From NCBI GenBank assembly GCA_964537035.1, contig CAZIAK010000001.1, positions 1 through 64,000 of the forward strand: a stretch of 64,000 bases of DNA, in the 5' to 3' direction. The stretch's first letter is position 1, and each line of letters begins with the position of its first letter. The position numbers and the translations under genes were made by a program. Source of the DNA: CAZIAK01 sp964537035 (GTDB lineage Bacteria > Planctomycetota > B15-G4). This document shows, one piece after another, positions 17,587 to 26,436 of this stretch. The notes beneath the pieces were generated by a model that was not told the DNA's origin, did no database searches, and saw only the letters and a list, made by a program, of their open reading frames with translations.

Positions 17587-18282
17587 TCAGCTCGCGCCGC
17601 GGGCCGCTTCTCGAAGATCGTTCATGTCATCGAGGAAGTTCCCGATGGCCTCCCGGTCTTCGTCGGACATCTTGGTGTAGCGCAGGGTCACCAGCATGCC
17701 GTTCGAGTCTTCGGCAGCCGTCTCGATGCGCGCGTTGATGTCGAAGAACTCCTTGCGATACAGCGGCAGGCGGAACTTCAGGCGCAGCTCACGGCCACTG
17801 ACCATGTCAGACGTGCCAGTCGGCAGGCGGCACTCGATGGTCTCGGCGAGCAGCTTGCGCAAGCGGGCCACCACGGGCTTGGTCTGCCCGGGGATGTGCA
17901 CCATGACCGTGCTCTCGGCATCTTCGGTCAGCTCAAGCGAGGCGCTCTTGTCGAGGGCGGTGACGGCGTCCTGGTCGTCCTCGTAGATGCTGAAGAGGCG
18001 GTCGAGCCCCAGGGACTCCATGGCCTCACGCACAGCCGCGCTGGGCTGGCTGACGACCATGTCGCCATTGGCTTTGCGGCAGAGCTTGCGAGCCTTGATC
18101 ATCGATCCCAGGGCGGTGCTGTTGATGAACTTCACCAGCCGCATGTTGAGGACGAGCTTGCACACGCCCCCGTCGATGACCTTCTGGATCTCGTTGGAGA
18201 ACGGGTTGGTCACGAATGAGTCGAACTCACCCTTCAGGGTCAGGACGACGATTCCGGACAGGTTCTCCTTGAGGACCTTCAT
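17587..18282 (-). CDS. STAS-domain protein with C-terminal PilZ-like domain
   Basis: Residues 1-110 form a STAS (anti-anti-sigma factor) domain: IVVLTLKGEFDS, then KFINSTALG at 51-59, where Ser55/Thr56 occupy the position phosphorylated in SpoIIAA/RsbV. Residues about 125-225 resemble a PilZ domain, most clearly at the end (GRELRLKFRLP, ARIETAAEDSNGMLVTLRY, MSDEDREAIGNFL). The c-di-GMP contact motifs RxxxR and DxSxxG are not evident, so nucleotide binding is doubtful. The start at ATG 18282 has GAGAG upstream. It is divergent from a GAF-PP2C phosphatase across about 120 bp, so dephosphorylation of its serine by that enzyme is a natural hypothesis. No anti-sigma kinase is in the window. Confidence 0.8.
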   Translation of the reverse strand: MKVLKENLSGIVVLTLKGEFDSFVTNPFSNEIQKVIDGGVCKLVLNMRLVKFINSTALGSMIKARKLCRKANGDMVVSQPSAAVREAMESLGLDRLFSIYEDDQDAVTALDKSASLELTEDAESTVMVHIPGQTKPVVARLRKLLAETIECRLPTGTSDMVSGRELRLKFRLPLYRKEFFDINARIETAAEDSNGMLVTLRYTKMSDEDREAIGNFLDDMNDLREAARGAS

Positions 18283-18406
18283 GGCGCTCTCTCGTTTCGG
18301 GGAAGTTGCGGGCATTCTCAGTGCACTCCGGGGCAAGGTCAAGCGCCACGTCCTCGCAGGATTTGGGCAATGCTGGCCGGTGCCGCTCGTGGGTAGAATG
18401 CCAGCC

Positions 18407-19762
18407 ATGTCAGGTTTCTTTCGACGCTCCAAACCGAAGCCACCCCCAGAGCCCGAACCACCGAGCTTTGAGGACCTCGCCGAGACGGCCCAGACGACCT
18501 ATATCACCGGTGATCGCGAGCTCGACACCAGCCGGGTGCGCCTGCTGATCGACAGCCTCCGCGAGGTGAGCAGCGAGCAGGATCCTGACGCGCTGCTGGT
18601 GACAATGGTCGATCGGGCGATCCGCACGGTAGGCGCCGAGCGGGGATTGCTGCTCACGCCCGATGCTGGCGGTATTCCCGTGCTGTCCATCGGCCGCAAT
18701 GCCGCTGGCCAGGATCTCTCCGCCGGCGCTCGCTGGACCACCCAGGTGGTCCAGGATGTCCTGAACCGTGATGAGGCCATCTGTCAGCAAGAGGGCGACG
18801 ACCAGGAGTTCGACCCCAGCCAGTCCATGATCAACCTGGACATCCGCTCGGTGATGTGTGTGCCGTTGCAGCTGTCCAACCAGGTCAGAGGGGCGCTGTA
18901 CGTCGATGCCAGGGCCTCTGAACGACCGTTCGCGAAGACTGACCTGCGCTTTTTTCAGGCCTTCGCGGACATGCTCAAGATCATCTGGGCCAACCGGTCA
19001 GCCATGGAACAACGCATCCTGGCCGAGCGCATGGCCAGAGACCTGGCGCTGGTCCGGGACATCCAGAGCTACCTGCTCCCGGGCTCCGCGCTCAAGCAAA
19101 ACGGCTACACGTTGGTAGGCACGGTGATCCCAGCTGACGAAGCGGGCGGCGACTACTTCGATTACTTCCCCACGGCCAGCCAGAACCTGGCCGTGGCCGT
19201 GGGCGACGTGTCAGGGCACGGCGCCGGGCCAGCCCTGATCATGTCCGGGGCCCGGGCCTACCTGCGCAGCTACTGCCAGCGCACGGGCACCCCCGCCCAG
19301 GTCTTGACCGAACTCAACCGTCATCTCTCCGACGACATGGACGACGACAAGTTCATGTCCATGTTCCTCGGTGTGCTGTCTCCGGAGACGCATCAGTTCG
19401 ACTGGTGCAACGCGGGCCATCCCTTGCCCCTGCTGTTGCGAGCGGACGGCGCGGTCGAGGAGTGCAGCACCAGCGGCATGGCCCTGGGGGTCGACGAAGA
19501 GTGCCTTTTCGACAGCCACGAGCCCTATCGGCTCGCGGTGGGTGACGCGGTCGTCATGTACACCGATGGCGTCATCGAGCTGCGTCAGGGTGGAGACGAG
19601 CAATACGGCGTGTCCAGGCTCACGGAGTCCATTCGCCAGCATGGGGGCAGCGATGCTCGCTCCCTGCTCGACGGCATCGTGGCGGACGCCCTGGCCTGGT
19701 CGGGCAGCGAACACCCGGGCCAGGACGACGTCACCGTGGCGGTGCTGCGGCGCGATCGGTGA
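18407..19762 (+). CDS. GAF-domain PP2C (SpoIIE/RsbU-type) serine phosphatase
   Basis: The protein (451 residues) has a Pro/Lys-rich N-terminal tail, a GAF sensor domain (about 40-195, e.g. MCVPLQLSNQVRGALYVDA), a short coiled linker and a PP2C-type phosphatase domain. Metal-binding motifs are intact: GGDYFD (247-252), GDVSGHG (266-272), YTDGV (385-389) and QDDVTV (439-444). Such enzymes dephosphorylate STAS-domain proteins in partner-switching cascades, and the divergent neighbour is exactly such a protein. ATG 18407 or 18398 can be the start; the frame is open further upstream but there it is antisense to the neighbour. The stop overlaps the GTG of the next gene by four bases. Confidence 0.88.
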   Translation: MSGFFRRSKPKPPPEPEPPSFEDLAETAQTTYITGDRELDTSRVRLLIDSLREVSSEQDPDALLVTMVDRAIRTVGAERGLLLTPDAGGIPVLSIGRNAAGQDLSAGARWTTQVVQDVLNRDEAICQQEGDDQEFDPSQSMINLDIRSVMCVPLQLSNQVRGALYVDARASERPFAKTDLRFFQAFADMLKIIWANRSAMEQRILAERMARDLALVRDIQSYLLPGSALKQNGYTLVGTVIPADEAGGDYFDYFPTASQNLAVAVGDVSGHGAGPALIMSGARAYLRSYCQRTGTPAQVLTELNRHLSDDMDDDKFMSMFLGVLSPETHQFDWCNAGHPLPLLLRADGAVEECSTSGMALGVDEECLFDSHEPYRLAVGDAVVMYTDGVIELRQGGDEQYGVSRLTESIRQHGGSDARSLLDGIVADALAWSGSEHPGQDDVTVAVLRRDR

Positions 19763-21042
19763 AGGCGACCTTCCTGGCTGATGTCGTGCTCCCCGAACGG
19801 GGCGATGAGGCACACGTCGACCTGCTCATCGAAGGCCACGAGATCGTGGCCATCGACGCCGCCGGGCAACGGGACGCACCTCGTGGAGCCCAACGCATCG
19901 AGGGCCAGGGGCACCTGTGTTTCCCGGGCTTCATCGACGATCACGTCCACCTGCGCGAGCCGGGCCTCGAACACAAGGAGGGCTACGCCACAGGCACCCG
20001 TGCTGCGGTGGCTGGGGGCGTGACGACGATTCTCGAGATCCAGAACAACCCGCCGCTGATGACCGACCGTCAGGCGGTGCTGGAGAAGCTGGCCACGGTA
20101 CGGCCGAAGTCCCTGGTCAACGTGGGTGTGTACGGCAGTCTGGTGCCCGCCGCCGCGGGGCATCTCTCAGAGATGTCCGATCTGGTGGCTGGCTACAAGC
20201 TGTTCATGGGGCCGTCCACCGGTGGTCTGGACGTCACGGGTACCGAGCGCCTGCGCACCTTGTTTCGCGAGGTGGCGACCACGGGGCACTGGCTCTTCGT
20301 TCACGCCGAGGATGGGCCCTCCATCGCTGCGGGGCTGGCTCGCCACGGTGATGACGGCGCCGCGAGCTGGCACCTGGCTCGCTCTGCTGCTGCCGAGGTC
20401 CTGGCCACCGAACAGGCCATCGCCCTGGGTGCCGAGCTGGGCACCCGGGTGCACATTTTTCACATGTCCACAGCGGGGGCCACCGACCTGGTCAGGCAGG
20501 CCAGGGGGGACGGTCTGGCCGTGTCCTCTGGAACCTGTCCCCACTATCTGTACTTCACCCATGAAGAGACGGCGCGCATGGGCCCGCTACTCAAGGTCAA
20601 CCCGTCGATCAAGACGGCTGTTGATCAGGAACGTCTGATCGAAGGACTGCGCAACGGCGACATCGACTGCCTCTCGTCAGATCACGCGCCGCACACCGCC
20701 GAAGAGAAGGCCCGGCCCTTTGCCCAGGCGCCGTCAGGCATCCCCTGCCTGGACATCTTCATGCCGCTCTGTCTCACCCTGGCTCGTCGAGGGCTGCTCT
20801 CGGTCGAGAGGGTCATCGATCGGGCGGCGGGCAGGCCGGCCGAGCTGCATGGCTTCACCAGAAAGGGCTCTGTGGCCCCGGGCATGGACGCAGATCTGGT
20901 GCTCGTAGATCCTCAAGAGGTTCGGGCTGTGCGGGGTGCCGAGCACCACAGCAAGGCCAAGCAGACTCCCTACGAAGGCCTGGAACTCTGGGGCTGGCCT
21001 CGCACCACGCTGGTCATGGGCCAGGTCGTGCACGAGCGCTGA
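19759..21042 (+). CDS. dihydroorotase-family cyclic amidohydrolase
   Basis: The enzyme (427 residues, GTG start) has all metal-site elements of dihydroorotase/allantoinase: IDDHVHLREPG (His62, His64), a lysine in AGYKLFMG (Lys147) as the likely carbamylated bridge, His182 in VHAEDG, HIFHMST (His235) and SSDHAPH (Asp308). FIDDHVHLREPG and GTCPHYLYFTHEE favour type I dihydroorotase (pyrC) for pyrimidine synthesis, but allantoinase and hydantoinase relatives share these motifs. A pyrD gene is found 36 kb away. Its GTG overlaps the stop of the preceding phosphatase gene (GTGA), so translation of the two is probably coupled. The serine hydrolase gene follows after three bases. Confidence 0.85.
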   Translation: MKATFLADVVLPERGDEAHVDLLIEGHEIVAIDAAGQRDAPRGAQRIEGQGHLCFPGFIDDHVHLREPGLEHKEGYATGTRAAVAGGVTTILEIQNNPPLMTDRQAVLEKLATVRPKSLVNVGVYGSLVPAAAGHLSEMSDLVAGYKLFMGPSTGGLDVTGTERLRTLFREVATTGHWLFVHAEDGPSIAAGLARHGDDGAASWHLARSAAAEVLATEQAIALGAELGTRVHIFHMSTAGATDLVRQARGDGLAVSSGTCPHYLYFTHEETARMGPLLKVNPSIKTAVDQERLIEGLRNGDIDCLSSDHAPHTAEEKARPFAQAPSGIPCLDIFMPLCLTLARRGLLSVERVIDRAAGRPAELHGFTRKGSVAPGMDADLVLVDPQEVRAVRGAEHHSKAKQTPYEGLELWGWPRTTLVMGQVVHER

Positions 21043-21045
21043 TTC

Positions 21046-22263
21046 GTGGCCTCCCCCCGTGGGCGGGAGACGGAGGCCTTGCAGGCCTGGCTCGACGATG
21101 TGGCGCCTCGTGCTGCCCTGCCAGCTGCGGCGGTGGTTCTGGTCTCGGCGGACGGGTCGACCCGGTCAGCCCATCATGGGCGCCTCGCTGGTCCGAACTC
21201 GCCGTTGCTCGGGGAGCACTCCCTGTTCCGGTGGTACTCGCTGACCAAGCCGGTCACGGCGACCATGGTCTCGGCCCTGCTGCAGCAAGGGCTGCTGACC
21301 CTGGCCACCAAGGCCAGCGCTGTCCTGCCTGATCTGGCCCCTCACCTGGGGGATGCCACGGTCGAAGACCTGCTCTCTCATCGGGCAGGCTTCCGCGACT
21401 GGCAGCTGGACGCGGCGCGGTGGTTTCGTGCGCCCCAGACCGACTGGCCGACCCCGCGAGAAGCGTTGGCACGGGTCCTTGGCAGCAGGGAGCGGCACCG
21501 GGCTCGTGGGGATCGTGCGGCCGGGCCGTCCCGCTACTCGAATCTTGGCTACGCCGTCCTGGGTGAGGTCGCGGCGGAAGCGGCGGGGCTGCCCTACCGG
21601 CAGCTGGTGAGTGAGCTGGTGCTTCGTCCCCTGGGCATGGACGGCACAGGCTTCGCCATGGACCGCTGCCCGGGGGCAAGCACGGAGGCCGGGCCGTCGC
21701 CCCCTGCAGCTGCTCCCGTCGAGGGGCATGTGCGCTTGTTCAGCTCCATGGGGGTGGCTCTGCGGTTGTACCCTGGCGGCGGTTTCCTGGGGCCCCGTGC
21801 GGGCCGTCTCCGTCGCACTCGTCCCCGGGAGATCATCTTCTCTCCGCACGGTGGACTGGTGGGTCCCGCAGACGACCTGGCCCCGTTCTTGGCTCTGCAC
21901 CTCGGCCACCGCGATCACAGGGGGGCAGACGTACTGTCCGAGGGGGCGTTGCGTGACATGCAGCGTCCTCGGGGAGCGCGTGCGGGATCACCGCGCCCTG
22001 CCATGGGGGACGGCTCGACAGCCGAAGAGGCCACGGGGCTGGGCTGGATCCTGGGTCGATTCTCCGCCCAGGGCCACGACGTGGAGATCTGTCGCCATGG
22101 CGGACGGGGCCCTGGCTTCTCCACCGAGATGATGTGCGTCCCCGAGTGGGGCCTTGCTGCGGCGGTGTTGACCAACGTCGATGGGGACGCCCAAGGGCTC
22201 TGCCGGGCCTTGCTCGCCCGGGGACCCGCATCACTGCAGCCGTTGTTGACCGGTGCGCGCTGA
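21046..22263 (+). CDS. class C beta-lactamase-fold serine hydrolase
   Basis: The 405-residue protein has the three active-site motifs of the class C beta-lactamase/DD-peptidase fold: SLTK (Ser65, Lys68), YSN (Tyr164, Asn166) and an HGG triad in CRHGGRGPGF where KTG stands in penicillin-binding proteins. No signal peptide is visible from the GTG start, suggesting a cytosolic esterase or peptidase rather than a drug-resistance enzyme. An upstream signal is impossible because the previous gene ends at 21042. It is the third gene of an apparent phosphatase-dihydroorotase-hydrolase operon. Substrate unknown. Confidence 0.85.
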   Translation: MASPRGRETEALQAWLDDVAPRAALPAAAVVLVSADGSTRSAHHGRLAGPNSPLLGEHSLFRWYSLTKPVTATMVSALLQQGLLTLATKASAVLPDLAPHLGDATVEDLLSHRAGFRDWQLDAARWFRAPQTDWPTPREALARVLGSRERHRARGDRAAGPSRYSNLGYAVLGEVAAEAAGLPYRQLVSELVLRPLGMDGTGFAMDRCPGASTEAGPSPPAAAPVEGHVRLFSSMGVALRLYPGGGFLGPRAGRLRRTRPREIIFSPHGGLVGPADDLAPFLALHLGHRDHRGADVLSEGALRDMQRPRGARAGSPRPAMGDGSTAEEATGLGWILGRFSAQGHDVEICRHGGRGPGFSTEMMCVPEWGLAAAVLTNVDGDAQGLCRALLARGPASLQPLLTGAR

Positions 22264-22291
22264 TTCAGCGCGAGCCGAGCGGCCCACGCCG

Positions 22292-24478
22292 TCAGAGCAC
22301 TTCGAAGGTGCCGAAGTCTGTCGCGATGTTGCCCGCGCTGTCCATGGCTCGGGTGGCCAGGGCCCAGGTGCCTGGGGGCAGGGGGGCGGGCACCCCGTAG
22401 GTCACGGCCCACAGCGAGTTGCCCACGTTGAGCAGGGGCATGGTGAGCAAGGGCGTGCCGTCAGGGAGGATGACGGAGAGCAGCACAGAGACCAGGTCCT
22501 GCTCGCCGTTGGGGTCGTCGACGATGGCACCGAAGTTCAGGTTGCCCCCGCTGTAGGGCTCGGGCCAGGCGGCGGACGTCTGGATCTCCGGGGGACTGTT
22601 GGCATGGCGGACGCGCACGGCCCAGTCGTAGCCAGGAGGAGGCGTTCCAAGAGAGACCTGCCCCGGGCCCGTGACACTGGTGACCGAGCCGGGCAGCAGT
22701 TCACCGCCGTTGCGCGGGTCGTACCAAGCCACGTCGAAGCTGCCCGTGTGGTCGTCGAGGTCGAGGGTCACGGGCTGGCCTATGGGGAGGTAGAGGGCGT
22801 ACTCCACTCCTGGGTTGGCCAGGCACCAGGCATTGTCTGTGATCACCAGCTCGTCCGCCGGGACCATCATCTGCACGGGTACGTAGAGTTCGAAGAAGTC
22901 CCGAGCGGCTCGGGTCATGTCCCACATGTTGTCCCGGGTGCGCCAGTCTTCGCAGTTGAGGTCATCGTCAGGGTAGGCGTAGCCGAAGTACCACTCACAG
23001 CCCGCACTGCCGGCCATGAGCGAGCCCCACAAGGCCTGATGGCGAATCTGGTCGTGCCAATAATCTTCGCTGTCAGGCATCACCCCTACCTGGGGAGGGC
23101 CGATCTCGTCGAGCGTGACGACCCAGGGGCGGTTGGCATCGAGAGACCACTGGCGCACATCGAGCACGGTCTGGTGGATGTCGGAGAGCTGGGCGACCTG
23201 CAACGACGCGCCCTCAAGCACGTTGGCTGCCAGCAGCGGCGGGTAGACCACGGGAATGGACGTGGGGAAGGTGTGCAGCACGACGGGATGCCCGTAGGCG
23301 TCGAGCGCGCGCATGTGGTTGTAGAAGGAGATCTGCTCCGCGGTGGTGTTCTGGTTCTCTTCGCCCAGGTTGATGATCAACCCGAGGTGGTGACCAAAAC
23401 GGGCCAGCAATTCACGGTGGTAGATCTTCCGTTCGAGGCCGAGGGCGCCGCCGTCGAGGGCCAAGGGGCCGTTGTCGATCTCCTGTTCTTGTAGGACAAG
23501 CTGCATGGACAGGCCCAGGCGATCCATGTGGTCGAAGACGATGTTCCACTGGTCGAGCTTGCTGCAATCGTAGCGCAGCCGTTCAGTCTTCGAGGTCCAG
23601 GGCCAGACGTCGTCCCCGTCGCCGCTCACGTTGAAGGTCAGCATGTACAGGGCGTTCATGCCCTCGCTGGCCAGGTAATTGAGCGCGCCGATGATGCCTA
23701 GCCCATCGACGCCTCCATGCCAGCTGGGATCGCCGGTCTTCCAGTCGCCCGTATGGGGCCCATAGACGTGCTGGCCGTCGGGAGTCTGGTCAAAGCCCTT
23801 GTAGGCCAAGAAGTTCTCCGGGCTGTTGGCGCCGAACTTCAAGAAGGGCTTGGCGGTGCCAGCGTGGCGCAGGTAGGTCTCGCCCGTGGAGACAACCATG
23901 CCGTCTTCTAGGAAGCCCGGTGCAGCGGCGGCCGAACTCTCGACGGTGAAGGAGCCGGACTCCTGATCGAAGGCCAGGGGCGTGCCCGCGTTGGGGTCGA
24001 GGCTCGTGGCGATGTTCGTGCCGGTGCGAAAGGAGGCCTGGTAGGTCCACAGGCCGGGGTAGGGCGGGGCCAGGTGGGCGCGCCAGAGACGGCCGCTGGA
24101 GGCGCCACTTTCTGCGGCGTTGCCGTCTGCCGCGAAGTAGCCAGGGATGTCCAGGATCAGGCCGCTGGTCACGTGTGTGAACTGCACCGACATCCGATAA
24201 TTTCGGAAGGGGTTGGGGGTGCCCTGTTCGTCGAGCTGTGGGCCGTTGAAGCTGAGCGTCAACGGGTGCCAGGGGAGCAGGGTGCCGACGATGTTGGTGG
24301 CCTGCTCCTGGGCAGGAGACCCTGGTTGGTGAGCGCTGCTGAGACGCTGCGCACTGCTCAACCCGGCCAGCACGGCGACAAGCAAAGCGACGCCCCACCC
24401 ATGGACAGCAGGGCATGCTAGGGGGCGGGGGGCGGACTTCGGCAACTGGGAAAAGCCTGTCAAGGTGCACTCTGTCAT
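22292..24478 (-). CDS. secreted DUF5060-type glycoside hydrolase
   Basis: The 728-residue protein has a long N-terminal leader with a hydrophobic core (GVALLVAVLAGLSSAQ). A DUF5060-like beta domain (about 70-180, LWRAHLAPPYPGLWTYQASF) and a TIM-barrel-like core (about 210-520: PFLKFGANSPENFLAYKGF, LIINLGEENQNT, WVVTLDEIGPP) follow. Then comes a collagen-binding-2-like beta domain (about 540-615, YALYLPIGQPVTLDL, DVAWYDPRNGG) and a final Ig-like domain. Glu in LGEEN and Glu in LDEIG are candidate catalytic acids. The arrangement matches predicted secreted glycosidases of the DUF4038/apiosidase-like group. Polysaccharide target unknown. It converges with the serine hydrolase gene (28-bp gap). 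Confidence 0.82.
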   Translation of the reverse strand: MTECTLTGFSQLPKSAPRPLACPAVHGWGVALLVAVLAGLSSAQRLSSAHQPGSPAQEQATNIVGTLLPWHPLTLSFNGPQLDEQGTPNPFRNYRMSVQFTHVTSGLILDIPGYFAADGNAAESGASSGRLWRAHLAPPYPGLWTYQASFRTGTNIATSLDPNAGTPLAFDQESGSFTVESSAAAAPGFLEDGMVVSTGETYLRHAGTAKPFLKFGANSPENFLAYKGFDQTPDGQHVYGPHTGDWKTGDPSWHGGVDGLGIIGALNYLASEGMNALYMLTFNVSGDGDDVWPWTSKTERLRYDCSKLDQWNIVFDHMDRLGLSMQLVLQEQEIDNGPLALDGGALGLERKIYHRELLARFGHHLGLIINLGEENQNTTAEQISFYNHMRALDAYGHPVVLHTFPTSIPVVYPPLLAANVLEGASLQVAQLSDIHQTVLDVRQWSLDANRPWVVTLDEIGPPQVGVMPDSEDYWHDQIRHQALWGSLMAGSAGCEWYFGYAYPDDDLNCEDWRTRDNMWDMTRAARDFFELYVPVQMMVPADELVITDNAWCLANPGVEYALYLPIGQPVTLDLDDHTGSFDVAWYDPRNGGELLPGSVTSVTGPGQVSLGTPPPGYDWAVRVRHANSPPEIQTSAAWPEPYSGGNLNFGAIVDDPNGEQDLVSVLLSVILPDGTPLLTMPLLNVGNSLWAVTYGVPAPLPPGTWALATRAMDSAGNIATDFGTFEVL

Positions 24479-24517
24479 GGTGTGGATGCGGCTTGTGCTG
24501 TGCTGCGCTGATCGAAG

Positions 24518-26326
24518 ATGCTAACCCACTCTGTCGGCGCGAGGCACCGCCGAGTTCTGTATGGGGTCGAGCTGTCCATCGCCAATGGGGCAGGTCGACA
24601 TGAGCCGGTTTCGCGAGAAGTCCCCTTGAATCGGTCGTCCGATAGCCTTCTGAAGCCCTCTAGGTACAGGGCGAGCATGGCTGCCCTGATGCTCCTGGCG
24701 GCTCTTCTAAGGATGTTCTGGATCGCCGAGCAGCCCCTCTGGTTCGACGAGGTCAACACCCTCTACAGGGCCGCAGGGGGCGGGTTTGCGGCTGTCCTCG
24801 CTCGCATCGCCGCAGATGTCCAGGCCCCGCTGTACGACTTCGCCATGGCCCCCGTGGTCTGGCTGTTTGGCGACGGGCTGCTGGCTGCTCGCCTGCCACC
24901 GCTCCTCGCCGGGGTCTTGCTGGTTCCCGTGGTTGCCGCTCTGGTCAAGGCCCTGGGTGGAGGCGCCAGGGCCGCCCTGTTCGCCGCGGCCTGGGCCGCC
25001 TTCGACCCCTACCTGGTGCGCTATGGCGTGGAGGCCCGACCCTACACCTGGCTGGCCCTCTTCTCCGGCCTGACCCTGCTGAGCACGGTGAGGCTTGTGG
25101 CCCGGCGGGGAGAGGGCGCCTGGTCGCTGGCCTTCGCGGGGAGCGGTCTGGTGCTCTGCCACTACTACGGTGTCGTGGCCTACGCGGCGGTCCTGCTCTA
25201 TCTGGCGGTCAACGTGGGCGCCCTCGCTCCCCGTTTTCAGCGGGCAGTGTGCGCGGCGCTGACGCCCTTGGCCCTGCTGGCCCTGTGGGCGCCGGTCGCG
25301 CTCCATCAACTCTCCGAACGCACCATCAGCAGCATCTACGTATCGTTGGACCTGAGCACGGCGCTGCAGATCCTCGACGCTCAGGGCTTCACGGCGCCGC
25401 TGGCCACCGCTGGTGACATGCCCTGGTGGGTGCTGGTGGGCCGAGTGGCGTTCGCCTGGCTGGTGATCCTGGGCTCCGCTGTCGCCTGGAGAGGCTCACC
25501 ACGGACGTCAGTCTCTTCAAGCCCTGTGGATGCGAGCGGTCGCCTTCCGAGAATCGCAGTGGTCTGCGGTCTGGTCCTCGTGGGTCTGGGGCTCTGGTTC
25601 CCCAGCGGCCAGCTCGCCAGCGTGGCCTCAACGTTGATCAAGGGCGGTCGGCCTCTCGACGATCAGAACCTGGCCTTCCTCGAGCAGCTGATGGGCTGGG
25701 TTCAGCTGGCGGGGTGGGGCCTCTGTGTGGCAGGCCTGGTCTGGCCTCGGCTGGTGCGCCATGCCTCCTCCAGTACCCGCCGTGTGTCCCCGGTGTTTCT
25801 GCTGCTGGCGCTGCTGGTGGTGCCCTTGGGCCTGGCCGCGTGCCTCGACGGCATGGGCAAGCCCACGTTGTCCGTGCGCAACACCATCTTCATGGCACCG
25901 GCGGTGATCGCCTTGGGGGCTTTGGGCCTCGACCGATTGTCCCGTGGTGCCCTGGTCATGACGGCGCTGCTGCTCGTTGTGCTCTGCGCCTTCTCGACCG
26001 CTCGTCTGGACGGTTTTCTGCGTCGACTGCCCTGGGGTGAAGCGGCGGCGGTCGTCGAGTCCAGCGGTGCCGCGCCCTTGGCCCATCCTCCGTGGCTGGC
26101 TCGGTGCATCGAGTACCACGGTGGGCGGCCGTGGAGCTCGGTCTACGGCTCGTACCGTCCCGCCGATGTGGAGCAGTGGGCCGCTGGGCGCCCCGCTGTG
26201 GCCTTGGTGGCGGGCTTCGAGCGCCTGGCGGACTCGTCGGCGGTGCAGGCCGCTCTGCAGCGCTCCCATGGAGCCCCACAGATCACTCACCTACGCGGGC
26301 TGCGTGTCATGGTCTTCCGGCGCTGA
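24518..26326 (+). CDS. GT39/ArnT-like membrane glycosyltransferase
   Basis: A multi-spanning membrane protein with about eleven hydrophobic helices. The first periplasmic loop follows helix 1 with EQPLWFDEVNTLY, the acidic Asp-Glu motif of the PMT/GT39 and ArnT families. PYLVRYGVEARPYTWLALFSGL is another typical stretch. These enzymes transfer sugars from polyprenyl-phosphate carriers to proteins or lipids at the outer face of the membrane. From ATG 24518 the protein has 602 residues, but the first 36-53 residues look non-conserved. TTG 24626, with GAGAAG five bases upstream, or ATG 24677 would be more typical starts and leave a normal promoter gap to the divergent glycosidase gene. Confidence 0.8.
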   Translation: MLTHSVGARHRRVLYGVELSIANGAGRHEPVSREVPLNRSSDSLLKPSRYRASMAALMLLAALLRMFWIAEQPLWFDEVNTLYRAAGGGFAAVLARIAADVQAPLYDFAMAPVVWLFGDGLLAARLPPLLAGVLLVPVVAALVKALGGGARAALFAAAWAAFDPYLVRYGVEARPYTWLALFSGLTLLSTVRLVARRGEGAWSLAFAGSGLVLCHYYGVVAYAAVLLYLAVNVGALAPRFQRAVCAALTPLALLALWAPVALHQLSERTISSIYVSLDLSTALQILDAQGFTAPLATAGDMPWWVLVGRVAFAWLVILGSAVAWRGSPRTSVSSSPVDASGRLPRIAVVCGLVLVGLGLWFPSGQLASVASTLIKGGRPLDDQNLAFLEQLMGWVQLAGWGLCVAGLVWPRLVRHASSSTRRVSPVFLLLALLVVPLGLAACLDGMGKPTLSVRNTIFMAPAVIALGALGLDRLSRGALVMTALLLVVLCAFSTARLDGFLRRLPWGEAAAVVESSGAAPLAHPPWLARCIEYHGGRPWSSVYGSYRPADVEQWAAGRPAVALVAGFERLADSSAVQAALQRSHGAPQITHLRGLRVMVFRR

Positions 26327-26351
26327 TGCCTCTGGAACCGATGCGCGTGGA

Positions 26352-26386
26352 CACCTCACCGAGCACCGAACGCTCCGGCTGAGGTG
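26352..26386. terminator. hairpin between convergent genes
   Basis: CACCTCA (26352-26358) pairs with TGAGGTG (26380-26386), with further partial pairing CCGAGC/GCTCCGG inside. It lies in the 110-bp gap between the glycosyltransferase and the propeller gene, which converge. There is no T-tract, so it may be a bidirectional structure rather than a classical intrinsic terminator. Confidence 0.4.
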
Positions 26387-26436
26387 GCCAGTCTGAACCG
26401 CTTGCGGCCGCCGCAGGCTCCGATATGAACTGCAGG

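Noticed and set aside
21046..22263. Class C beta-lactamase-fold protein as an antibiotic-resistance gene
   Set aside because: There is no signal peptide and the third motif is HGG rather than KTG, so a cytosolic hydrolase is more likely than a periplasmic beta-lactamase.
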